64,000 nt of DNA from positions 39,909,198 through 39,973,197 of the forward strand of contig OZ020515.1 of NCBI GenBank assembly GCA_963971425.1. Direction: 5' to 3'. Of the stretch, positions 9,395 to 22,200 are shown piece after piece; within the stretch, counting starts at the first letter, position 1; each line of letters opens with the position of its first letter. The position numbers and the translations under genes were made by a program. Origin of the DNA: Bryoerythrophyllum caledonicum (taxonomy: Eukaryota > Streptophyta > Bryopsida > Pottiales > Pottiaceae). A model generated the notes under the pieces. The model saw only the letters and a list, made by a program, of their open reading frames with translations, did no database searches and had not been told where the DNA came from.

Positions 9395-12300
9395 TTAAGA
9401 CGATGAAGACTCAGTTGAAGAAACCTCTAACATAAAATCATCACTCGTAAATGACTCTGATGGCTCTCTATCCTCAGCTGCTGAACCATCTATATACTTC
9501 AAAACATTATCATCATACTTCTTGGATTTTGGTTTAGAGCAACCAAACTCCACAAATGCCGTTGCCATCTTCTCCGCATACATTGGCAGATCGTATGACT
9601 TCACCGGGCTTAGAAGAAGACCCTGATTCTTCACCAATGTTGTGGCTAACGTCAATCCTGAACGGCTGCACATTAATATTGTACAATAAGAATATTTAGA
9701 ACAAAAGATAGAAAATGATAATCATACGAAAGAAAATAAAAGGTAAACACTCACTTACTGAATCTAGCCTTCCGACTGAATTTGCGAGGCACGACAACCA
9801 TGGCATCAGGATCTTCAGATGCCACCTCCACGGCTTTGGGTTCAGACGATTTGATGGCAGGAGGGGCCACCTCCATGGGCTTCAGAAGGGCATCAAACAA
9901 ATCGGTGTCCTTCTCTAAAGCCACGATTTGTCGATGAAGACCACGACAGGCGGTAATCGACGCACCTAGATTTGCAGAACAAAACCTTAGATAAATAAAT
10001 ATATAGATAAATTTGAGGATGGAAATTGAAACACACAACCAAATAGTTGATTACGCACCTGTAGCTGCAGTGCAATCTAGTACCAGGTCTCCAGCAACAG
10101 TCGTGCCTTCCAAAAGGAGCTGGAAAAATCGAGGATCCTTCTGACGAGGCCCTCGCCACGGAATATCACCATTCATCGCCAAGTCTCGATCGGTGGTGTA
10201 ATTAATCAACATGTCGTCTCGCCCGATGTCGACACTTGCATTCTTCATTGTGGTTGACCGTTTGAAAGGAAAGCTGGATTTATCTTTCGGGCCAAGGTCT
10301 TTCACAAGGAGGCTGATTCCAAACTTCTGCGTCTGTCAATTTACAAACAACATCAACATCAAGAAGATAAAAGACACTTTCAGTAACGTATCAATTAAAA
10401 ATAAAGAACACTGTAAAAAACTCACGGTGGTAGTAATATCCAATGCCGAAGTCAAGTGAAGACGATTCATGCCCAACCATTCCTTCTTCTTCAGCATCTG
10501 ATATGTCTCACAAAGTCCAATAATATTTCCTTTTGAAATAGCAGAGAACGAATGGAACACTCTTATACAACCATCGTCTTGAAGATGGAGTTCAGCAAAT
10601 GCAAAAGCTGATTGAAGATCTTCATACTCTTTGTCTTCATTCCAAGTTGGTACCATAGTCGCTGGTACAGACACCCCTGGTACAGGCAAATTCTCCTGAC
10701 AGTCAAAAAGAATTAGGTCCACGGCTGGCTTGATATCTGCCACACCATTGATCTTTCGAGACTTATCTCCAGAAAACTGCAGAGAAAAATGACAAGAGTA
10801 AATCAGTTAGTAAATTATGCAAAATGTCCATGGACATTCAATAGTTTACGTTATGCAAGTGATATTAAAAAAAATTACCTTCTTCAGAAATTGGGAAACC
10901 TCAATATCTGTTATCGGTGTCATAGCGTCCATGTTTTCCAACAACTCTGAGATGGAGATATTAAGAATTAATCCTCCAAAGTATTCCATATTCTCTTCAT
11001 CAAGGACAATCACTTGTGTCCCATGAGTAATCACATCTTCGGAGAACTCAGGAAGTGCAGCCGGCCTCATCACACCACTGTAAGAACCACCAAACATCTG
11101 AGAGCCACTGTCCACTGTCGAAGAAGCTGGAATTGGGACTCCCATATCAGCCTTCTTACCTTTGTCCTTCACTCTTTCCTTCTCTGCTACCTTTGCCAAG
11201 CGTTCCAATTCTTTCTTCGCCAAGCGTTCCTCTTCTTTCTTTGCCTTTGAAGTCACAATCTCTTGGAGACGTTCCTCCTTCTTCTTATCAGTGGCGTCCC
11301 TTTTGGCAATGGCTCTCTTCTTTTGTTTCTCAGTAAGGCCGACATACTCGTCAAAATCCATAGTGATAGCACCTAGTCCATCAAAGGATTTCCTCAGCTC
11401 CACCTCTGATGGATGGGTGAAAGTAACATTGCAATCCAAGTACCACCCTCCACCACTAAGGTGGGCTGTCGTAAAGGTGCGGAATTGAATAGGAGAAAAC
11501 ATACACTCCTTGGAACTACGGTCCAACCAAGACGACAAGAAAGGTGGAAAATCTGTATGAGCCATTGCACCTTTTGGTTCCAACTCGTACTTGAAGTACC
11601 TAGAGTAATGGAATCAACAATAAAAAGAGTCAGTATAAGAATTTCACATAAATACTCAAAACAATGCACTTCAACAATAAGCCCATTTTACACAAAGCAA
11701 CTAATTAATGTCCGTGTGGATATGAAAAGCATTAAAATGATTCAAAATTTACAATGAAATGTCAGGAAAATCAAACCTGAAAATTACTCTTTGCACTGCC
11801 TGCCCTGAACCTTCAAAAGTCTTGAAATTGTCAATCTTTTTGAAATGATTCGCTCCTTTAATAACTGCCCAAAAACCGTGATCCCAAATTTTGCGCCTCC
11901 ACCCTTCCACGTAAACATTTAAAGGCTTGGGCTTGAGTGGTACGTTCATATTGATTGGGATTTTGTCCTTCTTCACGACCATATCAAGGAACTCAACAGC
12001 AGCATCTTCGATCTACAAGATTGCAACGGAAATTTTTTAATTAATTATGTATCCAGAAATTTAATATTGTTAAGTATGAAATTTAATTGCTATGAGTAGT
12101 GGTAAACTTACCCCCGGCATACCAAACGCATTTGTTCAAAAATGGACCAAGATGGAGCTCCGAAACAGGCTTGGGCGGAAAATGCCTAGCATCACGAGAT
12201 GGCATGGATGAGTTCCACCACTGAAGAAACTTAATCTTGTGGTACGGAGTAGTGGAACATGTAGCTACCATCTGGAGTTTCTCCAAGGTCATCTCTGGAA

Positions 12301-15300
12301 CTTCGTTAGAGCTCCAATGACTCTCCACCTGATAATAAGTCCAGGAGAGGGAATTATCATATAATTGAATGCATAACATGAAAATGACTGAAAGGGATTG
12401 AAGCGATGTGGAGAACTAACCTCTTCAAGAAATCCACGACCAAGAGCAGGATTAGCAACAGTGAGTAATTTGTGCATCTTCTGATATAATTTCGTGGACT
12501 TCTCTTTAGCTCCTAGTCTCATAGCATCCGCAATACCGTCGTCTGTTTTTTCATCAGTTGGTGTGTTCTCATGGTATTGTCGAAGTGCGGCATCTGATGC
12601 GGCTGCAATTTCTTGCTACAAGAATCAAGCACTGTCTCCATTAATGAAACTTTTGAAATAAAATTCAACAAAAATATAAAACAAAATTGTTAATTGAAAA
12701 TCAACATGTAACATGTCTCACCCTGAAAATAAATGCAGTGAAGACATCAACTGGTAGTAAATACCAAGTTTTGCGAGGCAACTGCACTGAACACCGTCTC
12801 CTCTCTGATGGTCTGAGTACGTCACAAAACTTCTCCAGGGGCATAAGACCATACTTCTGAACCCGGTACAGTGTGTGAACCAAGTTGGTTTTCACGTGGG
12901 AGTCCTCAGTGGACCTGGAGGTGATACCAAAACTGAGGTTAAAAGGATTATAATACTGCAGAATTAAAAGCAAGAAACCAAATGACAAAATGATCTCAAA
13001 ATTCAGTGACTGCCAAAAACTCACTTGTTTATATCATGCATAATTTGCATGACCAATTCAATCCGTCCCCTTGTCTCCAGCACGATGCAGTCAACGGCGA
13101 TGTGCCAGGAGGGATCAGCTGAATGAAGCCTGGAAATGTGGTTCATCCAAGCTAGAAGCCGGTGATTGCCGTCGCAAACAAAAAATTTTGCATTCTTCAG
13201 GAAGTTGAGTTCGGGTATTGAACTTACATGGTTTTCAAATACGTCATTCTCCTTCTTCCATAGTGTTCCAAAATTTAAAATCTCATCCGCCGTGAACTCC
13301 ATGCACAATCCCGCCTCGTTAGTGGTGGAGACATAAAATACTGCAGCCCCATCTCGATATCCATGAACAAATTCTTGTTCAAGTTTCACGATGTCGCACG
13401 AAAGAGTTGGTCTTACCATTGGCATACACCAGTCTGCACAGGGGGATGCGAAGGCGGAATAGATGCTCAGGCTTCATTCTTAATGAGGAGATTGAAGTCA
13501 CGGAATCCACTTTCTGGAGGCGACGCAAGTCATATTCAAACAACTCCTTCTCTTCATTCTCAAGACCTTCATCAACCGGTCCTTCAAGTTCACCATCATC
13601 CGTCTGACCTCCAAATTCGGGTTGGGCAATCTCATCAGTTCCAGGAGTGCCATCATCCTGGTGCCCTTGAGATAGAGTCGTAGGTGACGCATTTTCCTGC
13701 GATTGTCATTACATAATCATAAGTACTAAGATTATCACAATTAATCATGAGTAGAAAATTTTACATTGAACAGACCACGAGGAAAGATTTAATGTCAAGA
13801 CTTCTCAGCGAGTAGTACATTCAATTTCCTTCCAAAAATATAAATCAAATTAATTATCACTCAAACCAGTATGGTCCAAGGAGTAGAAGTAGCATCACAA
13901 ATCACATCTCTCAATCATGGAGGAGATCTTTTTCCCTCACATAAGGACATAGCAAGGAATGAATAGCCCTCACAAATATCACTAGTGCAATTCCGCCGTG
14001 AACTCACTAAATTATACCTCCAAAATATTTCAGTTATAGAGATTGCATGCAATTCTTCAAACGTCATTAAACGTGCACCCTGATCGTAAACATGAAAGAA
14101 TTCAACTTACATTTGCAGCTCCAGGAGCCTCCTGTGAAGACGAATCATCGGAGACCTCAAGAGTTGGAGGAACTTGAGCTCCATGAACTGAATCCTTTTG
14201 AGGGGGCTCAGATCCTGATGAGATACCGTCATTGATGATCGGAAGCATCTTCTACAACAAAGAAATCAAATCATGAAAAATAAGACAATGATAAAATTAT
14301 GCACCACAAATCATAATCACTCCAAAGTTGGGGGAAATGGGTCTAGAACAGGATGTATCTTGGATCTTTGAAACATGCGACGAGGCAGCATATTGTACAT
14401 TTAATCAGGTACCACTGCGACAACTATAATTGAGGTACCAAATCTGAAAGTTCATCAGGCACTTTTGTAGACTGTTCTCGGATCCGAGAAGCATGCGTTG
14501 CAAAATCAAATATCTTGTCAGAGAGGATCATATTCTACAGTTTAGTGGTACTGTTAAAAGGCAAGATCCAAACTTATAGAGCCTGCAGCTCTAGGTTGGA
14601 AATGCTGCTGGCATGCAGTCTAAACTTTAGTACATGATGTGACCGCCCTCCGAAAATTATTAGTAACACTATCCAGTGTGCACCTAATATCGCCTGCTCC
14701 GGCCACTCCAACAACTCAATCAAAAAGTCCAATTACATGAGCATAACGTCACACTGTAATCAACTTGAATAGTGTATCTGTGCATGATAGTTCTGTACAT
14801 GATTGTTCCTGGAACTTGGAACCACTAGGTATATCGATCACCGCAATGCATGTCTCGGATCCAAGTATGCTGGAATCCAGCCCGACCAGAATCCAGCTTG
14901 AATATCGTAAACCAGAATGTAGGAATCCAGTATGCAAGAATCTAGCCCAACCAGAAACCAGGAATCGCTTGAACGAGTATGAAGTGCGGTCCAGAGCACG
15001 ACTTTTTATTAATCGATACTTGATTCTAACGCTGACGGACTTACAGGGTACATGTGCTCGTCCGTTACATTAGCTCGCAAATGCCTTATCGGATCCGAGA
15101 CGACTTGGATATCACCCCTCCGCATCGAAGAACTCAAATCAAGCCACGATAAACATACCAGGTGAATCATTCACACCCGAACCGACTTCGTCCTCCACGG
15201 CCAACACCGGACCACGATAATCATATCTCGGATCCGAGACGACTTCAACGTCACCCCTCCGAACCAATAAGATCATCACAGTCGAAGTTCAATAAACCAC

Positions 15301-18298
15301 CTGGTTGATCATTCACCCCCAGGGTGATCCAATATTTTCTTGCCTCGACCGGAAATTTTCCTTCTGAATCGATAACGAGTATCAAAGACGATGAATATCT
15401 AATGATGATAAGTTCAATGCAGTCAGGATCCATACAGGATCACCTCGTGGGTGTAAGTGCACTGCAGTCTGGATCAAGAGGTCGTGAAAGTGCAGCCTGG
15501 ACTCAAACATGCAGTCCACCACATCATGACACCACTTTATCTGAGTTTCTATGTATGAAAATTCCTTGAACCTGGAACAGTTTGGTAAATCAATTCACCT
15601 TCAACGATTCTCGGTTCCGAGAGAGGCTACATCTGAAGGCTGGAACGTAACTCACTATGGCCGGTATGCAGAATGGCCGAGTATCCAAGAATCCATGTAT
15701 CCAAGTATGCAGGTATCCTGACCGACTATAGAATCTAAGAAACCAGCTATTCAGTTTGACCGAGTATGAAGAGTTAGCTGTTGTAAGACCAAATATCCAG
15801 CTCGATACTACAATCAAATGCTGACGGGCTTACAGGATACATGTGCTCGTTCATTTCATGTGCTCGTCAAGGCCTTATCGGATCCGAGAAGGCAAAAATT
15901 TCATCCCTCTACACTGAATATTTCATAACATGCCAAAATTAACATACCAGGCTAATCATTCACCCAGAAACCGAATTCGTCCCCCAAGGCCATCACCGGA
16001 CCACCACACTACGTGACGGTGGATCTCGGATCCGAGACGACTTTTATCTCACCACTACGAACCAATAATATCATCGTAGTCCCAGGTCATTATACCACAT
16101 GGTGAATCATTCTCCAGCAACGACCAGTAATCAGCCTTCTAAATTGATATTGGGAATCCATCACGATATGTACAATGTAGTCAGCACATATTCTTCTCTT
16201 GAGTGTAAGTGTAGTGCAGTGAAGTGCACCTGGAAAGTGTAGTGCATCATATCATGACTCATCTTTGTCCATCATCGATCACTACTCTTTATCGAGTCTC
16301 GGATCCGAGACGGCATCCCTCACACCGACGAATCTGACACATGTGAATCACTATCTTCTCTTCCGGCTGAGTCTTCCAAACTCAACATCAGCTGGTACTC
16401 AACGAGAAACTTAATCTCGACTCCGAGACGACGTTGATCTCACCCTGACACACTGAAAAATTCTTTATCGGATCCGATAAGTGACTCGCATGAACGGCCT
16501 GAATTCAACATATTCATAATGAACTCTAGACTTGCACTGAACACGTCCTCTTGAGCCTATCACTTAACATTGAAATTATAACGTCTTCTTTGGCCCATTT
16601 AGCGACTCGCATTCCGATCTTGCACTATCTCACAGCAAATCAGAAATTGCTCTCATTTGAGCTATTTGAGTGAAACAATTAGTGCACGTACGTATGAACC
16701 CTTCGGACGAACGTAAGAACCCGAACTCAAAACTGTCGATACTGTGGACACTTCTCCACGTAACTTTTGGTGTTATCGGATCCGAGATGGCACCAGCTCA
16801 CCCCTCCGCACCATCCCGTTCCCGAAAGTTCCCCAAGAATAGCTCCTAACTGGTCACTTACAAGTGGCTGTTTCTTTCAATTAAGTTTGGTCAAACCCTC
16901 TGCGCAGTATGTCCAAAACAGTCTTCGCACGCCGCGAACTTGATGGAAGAGAAGCTCAGCAGGTATTCATAAGCGTGGTTGGCGAGATGCCGTTGATTGA
17001 ATAGGCATACTTGAAGATAAGGCTATCGAATGGGTGAGTTCGTCACTCACAATGATTGTTACAATCCCCATCCGCTCAGAGTTTCTCTTGAAAATTAGGT
17101 GAGTCTCATCATCGACATGATGGCCTCCAATAATAGTGCACCAGCAGCCACTAGTTCCCCAAACAGAAATACTGTCTTCTCGAATCCGAGATAACTATTG
17201 AGACACCGATTGAGATTCCCCATCGATCGACCAGTTCCCCCATATCCCAGCAGACTTTCACAAGTTTTGCACAACGTAGAGACTCTTGCACCAACAACCA
17301 CTTCTTACCGAAAGAGAAGTAACAGTCCTCTCGGATCCGAGAGAAGAATACAGCCACCGATTGAGATTCCACTTCAATCGACAAGTTCCCTCAAACCCAA
17401 GCAGACTCAAACACGTTTCACACAACGCAGAGATAGAATGATGAGTTTGAGCACACCTTAGTCCGTTTGATTGTCCTCCCCATCTTCAAACTCACGTCCT
17501 TGTCGGCTTGGTCGTCCGGCTCCCCCCTCGACCAACTCCGCGTACTCCTCATCGATTCCTCATTCGCCAAAACATTCTGCACAGAATCCCTCATGGTTGA
17601 AACGCTCACTCGCCTTGCCGCAACCCTCAATCCCAACTCTCCCAAACCCTCAGACGCCACCAAAGGCGAAATGGAATCTTCTGTGGGTGACGACTCCTCA
17701 TACTAGGTTTGCAGTTCCATCCATTTGGGTTTTGGAGTCATCCATTCGGGTTTAGGAGTCCTTCCATTCGGGTTTAGACCCGACCTAAAGAACTCTGTAT
17801 CAAATTCCTAACTGAAGCTTTTGACAAAGACGGCTAAAGTTTCCATTATATTAATTTCATAGTGGATCTTATTGACTGGTTCTAATCAATTGAATGCACA
17901 GTCATATTTCTGAAAAATAATTCATACCGTAAATATTAATCCTCTATAAATGTCTCACAACTTTGAAATCTACCTACGACAGTTGATGAATGGACACTTA
18001 CCTCAATGACTTCCGTTCTTTCATTGTGCTTGTCGACTGTGCTCTCTTGCACGTTTGACTGTCCATCATTTAATGCATTGACTGTGGCAACATCTCCGCT
18101 GCTTGTTCCTCCCGCAAACCGCAACGTTTTCCGAACTTCTCCAAGTGATGACCCCCCTATTTTGCATACCACTTTCTTTTGTTTCATTCTGGATCTTCTA
18201 AGGGCTTTTGCAGAGGAGAAATATATCGCCGGGCGATTTTTCCTTCTCTTCCTGTTAGCAACACAAATATGATCTACACTGTCGTTTGCTAGCTGCAT
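9395..18298 (-). CDS. ParB-like / beta-class DNA methyltransferase-like protein of unit 1 (14 exons)
   Basis: Inferred exons: 18298-18002, 17702-17496, 14251-14111, 13696 to about 13435, 13433-13025, 12914-12722, 12615-12421, 12328-12112, 12012-11777, 11599-10879, 10776-10426, 10332-10059, 9965-9755 and 9665-9395. All have GT/AG ends, and most junctions keep frame. Exon 1 has a basic cluster (NRKRRKNRP). Exon 5 has the ParB-like fold: VRPTLSCDIVKLEQEF, then CDGNHRLLAW, matching the GxHR box. Exon 10 has a charged coiled coil (KKEERLQEI). Exon 11 has DLILFDCQENLP at the place of the DPPY motif IV. Exon 12 has IPWRGPRQK (HPTQKP-like) and GDLVLDCTAATG; exon 13 continues GASITAC and QIVALEKD, at the AdoMet motif I. 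IV before I is the beta-class order. DPPY has become DCQE and the glycine motif is altered, so methylation activity is doubtful. The exon 4/5 junction and the exon 8/9 phase (run of five G at 12111-12115) are unresolved. No LTR insertion or internal stop is seen. Confidence 0.8.
14252..17495 (-). other. Intron 2 of the unit 1 gene, carrying the palindrome array
   Basis: This 3.2-kb intron lies between exon 2 (donor GACGTGAGT) and exon 3 (acceptor TTGTTGTAG). I see no coding sequence of note. It also holds scattered copies of AATCCAG/ACCAG words (14860-14970, 15680-15770) and GGACTTACAGG near 15035 and 15822. Its striking content is the TCTCGGATCCGAGA array. Confidence 0.7.
14475..17342. repeat. 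Array of about 13 palindromes TCTCGGATCCGAGA
   Basis: Copies begin at 14476, 14853 (half-degenerate), 15087, 15226, 15609 (CGGTTCCG core), 15876, 16024, 16297, 16415 (CGACTCCG core), 16465 (TTATCGGATCCGATAA), 16774, 17178 (CGAATCCG core) and 17329. The first is a 16-bp perfect palindrome (14475-14490). Spacing is irregular, roughly 50-400 bp, so this is not a simple tandem repeat. All lie within intron 2 of the ParB-like gene. The form (a 14-16 bp palindrome in many copies) resembles bacterial parS sites. That they are binding sites of the encoded protein is inference. Confidence 0.8.
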
Positions 18299-19261
18299 GT
18301 AGTCAAAGATTCATCTCTGCACACATACACTGCTTTCAACAACTAACACCTCACTTCTAAGATATACGTATCACCTCAAACACAATGTACCTCACTCATT
18401 AGTACGCGCTTCCGATGTGCATTCTTATAGCGAGAAAGATCAACCTTATGAAATCATATTAAATATTATTAGTGAACGCAATCACGGATGTTTTATTCAT
18501 TTTTAAAATAAAAAATTAGGTGCCTGACACATTAGGACCCAATAGAATTTTGAATCTCAACAGCTGCTTCCTCTAATATAACTCGATTCTCTGTCCTTTT
18601 TAAGTATAGTAGACCTTGTTGGTCTTTTAAATCATGGTGCAACTCATTATGCACCAAATTAGATGGAGAAGGAGTTGCCACATCAGTTTGAAGACCACCA
18701 AGCTTTATCATACAAATTATACGAATTGACAACTAAGCTATTCTATATCCACTAGCTATTGACAGAATCCCTAAATTTTAACAGAACATATTAATGGAGG
18801 TGTCAAACTGGTAGTGTCAGAATCCATTTTCAATTTTCTGTTACTAGCATTGGGATTCAAGTAAAATTGGTTTAGGGTCATGTACTTGGGTATGTTAAAT
18901 AAATTTTTGGGCAGTGCTTTTCGTAAATGCACATGGAAATTGGCGCTTCAATTATAAATGGTTTGAACCACTACACTATATTAAGTGTAATAAAATTTTC
19001 GCATATCGGCTGTAACTAATTTACTCACTATTTTGTTTTTATTTGAATTTGGTTACAGCCAATTCCCTTTCTATTCTCTACGATGCAGCTCGTGGATAGC
19101 CTTGTCAATTATTTGGTTTGTCTTTTGTACTGCAACCGATATAATTTCTCCTCATTGTACATTTAATGAATCCAACCGTAATTGCTAAATATTAAATGTT
19201 TATGAATAACCATAGCTTGGTTGGTTGTAAATGTTTCGTTAATACTTGTTAGTGAATCACA
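18299..19261. promoter_or_regulatory. Divergent intergenic region of unit 1
   Basis: This stretch of about 960 bp separates the start of the ParB/methyltransferase-like gene (minus) from the first transposase methionine (plus). Both promoters must lie here or in untranslated exons. The sequence is AT-rich. I cannot point to a convincing TATA box or shared operator, and the 18532-18732 minus frame is not conserved in unit 2. Confidence 0.5.
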
Positions 19262-22200
19262 ATGCCCTCTAAAACGTGTATGTCATTGCTCAGTGTTTCA
19301 ACCAAGCTTGCACAATCTGCTTTTCCAATGGCATTCATACATGCTAATGGGCATGGGATACCTGTCTCGTTTCCCATTGCCGACGAAGGATTTTGCATTG
19401 TGACAGCCTTTTGATTGAGTCTTAGATTTCAATTCCTAGAGGAGTCTATGCAGATCGATCAGGAGATATTTGACGATGCCTCTGGTGAGCTCACCCATAC
19501 AGTCAGTCAACTCTCCTATCTGAATGATGGTGTTAAGTTCTGGCGACTACCGCCAGGAAGGTTCAGATTGTATGGTCTGTCTGACTCCCTCATTGCTGCA
19601 TCAACTGAAATTCTTACTTCCAGACAATCAGCTACTTCCACGCTCAACTCACCATGTGTCCAGAGAGTAAAGATAGAGCCAGGGCTTGAACCAATCCATC
19701 TTTTTAGTGATGACTCTGGTGATGACACTCCAACTCCCCTATCTCCTGTGTCGCATACCGTGGTCCAACCTGTCCCATCTCATCTATCTCAGCCCTCTCA
19801 ATCACCATGTCTCTCTAGTGGCAAGCCTCCACTTCCTCACCGTACTTCAGATAGTCTTAGTGTCATTGACTGTCTCAAAAAGTTGTCCGTTAGAAGAGGT
19901 TCGAAGTCTGTAGTTACAAAGATTGATTACAGTAGCATCAAATTAGAGAAAGTGGAATTCCTGCCACCCACTTTTGATGGTGATGTTGTTTTTGAATTGC
20001 CACCTATCGGTGCCTCAGCATCGCACTCCCAAGCGAGGCTCCTTCGTGGAATGGACAAACGACACGACGGACACGCCTGGACGCGAACCATCACGTCCAA
20101 TATCAAGAACGACATGGGGCTCACGTTCAGATCATCATCTTGTTTGGGCCATCTCAAATGTATGAACGTTGACTGCGATTACGTGACCCGAGTTCATCGC
20201 ACCACAACAGCAAATGAAGTTGAGTGGGATGGAGTCAGCACCAACACTTTCGACATTGGATGTGAGCTCCCTAAAGGTTCGAACGTTGTTTGTAAGGTCT
20301 GTAAGGTTCTTCCCTCTTGCCTTGCAACATGCCCAGCTAAAATCTACTATGTTCTTGCTAGAAGTCATATGACTCGAGCTTGTATCCATCTTGGTTCACA
20401 TGCACATCCTGTGAAGATTGGAATCGATAGGGAATTTGTAGAAAAGGCAGAGAGTATTATTGGAGAGCAAGTTCAGAGAACTCCTACCGCCACCAATTCA
20501 GCCATTATCATGGAGGCAAGCAAAGATCTACTTGGAGAGTTATTGCTTCACCCGGAGGATTCACCTCACGCGACTCTCACCTTCAACGAACTTGTTCCAG
20601 TGCTCAACACTTGCAAGCATATGTCTTCACCCAGCATTCGCAACAAGGTCACATCCTTTCGATACTTGCGTCGATTCGGAGTTATGGATAGCATCACTAA
20701 GCTTCGAGGATCTAGCAAGTGGGCATTTGTTCAAGAAAACAAGTTTCCGGGCCAAGGATCAGACTGCAACAAGGTCTTCGTTTTCAAAATGTCCGAAATG
20801 GGTCCCGGGAGTGGTGTAGATCTTGTCAAGCGAATGCAGTCGGAAGGGGATCTTCAGAACGCATGGCTAATGTTCGACCACGTCAAGCGTGTCAAAGGAT
20901 GGACTACCATGGCGTGCCATGTCTATGATTCTCAATACTGTCGAGTCATGACTATTGCCGTTTGTGATATGCAATCAGAGGATGCTACTGCTCAATCATT
21001 ATTTTGGAAGAATCTTAACCTCGTGATGACTAGGCATGGCGTCCCCAATCCAAAATTTAAAGGTTTTATGGCGGACAGTGCTCAAGCAAACTGGAATGCT
21101 ATTCGCCTAATCTATGGAAGTGGAGACGTAGCACAACCGATGGAGAATCAAGAGAGGACATGCCTTTTCCATTGGACCCAATCGTTAGAGAAACACACCA
21201 AAGCAAACATTCGGCCAGATCTCCAAGCACAACATCGCCAAATGTGCAAGCAATACAAGGATGCTAAATCCATCGAAGAGGCGGAGGCTAGATACCATGC
21301 CATCCGATCCTGGTGGTTATCCTCTGGAGCAGCAACAGATCAAGAGGTCGCCAGTCTTGATCTTTGGCTTGCTTTTTGGCATTTCCGCTATCGCCAATGG
21401 GGCGGCTTCATGCAATTGGTATACTCTTATCCTGATTTCTCCTACTTTCAACGTTAATACTGTATTCGTGTAATCTACATGTCTAAATTAGTAGTCCATT
21501 CTTTTGTTCCACTCTTATATTTTGTGTGATGGTTCTTGTTTTTGGACAGCCCCTCGCAGATTCCGAATTGGCTGAAATGCCATCTTGTAATCTTGCGGAG
21601 ACAGTGCATAATAAGTGGTTGCAACAATCTGGAAATCGTGGCAATGACCTTTACGTCGCCACTGTGGATGATCATGTTCGAGCCTTCATGCAAGTTGTGG
21701 CATATTACCAATACTTGAATGGCAATCGATCAGGCACCGGTCCTGGCAAGGAAGAACTCCTCTTACGAGTGGCTCAACGTACAACTCATCGGTCAGGTGA
21801 TCCGAAAGCACTACATGCTGCAATGGCCAAACTACCTGGAGCTTCTGCTTTTTGTACTTGGGAACCACATCTTGAAGGGGAGGAAGTATTTGGTTCTCTG
21901 AAACGGAAGATTGATCTTCCTCCTGGTTGCGATGATGACTCCCATAGACCCGACAAGATCAATTTCTCTCGTCCACGCGTTCAAACTAGGCAAGGATCAT
22001 CAAGGCACCTTGAGGACGCTATTCCAGGAGTTGGTGTACATGTGAAGACAGATGAAGTTCAACATGCCGTACATAAAGAGGTTGAGACAGATGTTGTTCC
22101 ACCTCCAAGGATACATGTGAATGCCGTCCAAGAAACTGCATGTGATGAGACTGAATGGCATATAGCAAGATTATCCAAGGCTTCTGCCAAGGCATGTTTT

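Noticed and set aside
9395..18298. Phage or bacterial contamination as the source of the ParB/methyltransferase-like gene
   Set aside because: The gene is split by many GT/AG introns with matching phases in two paralogues and lies inside eukaryotic transposons.
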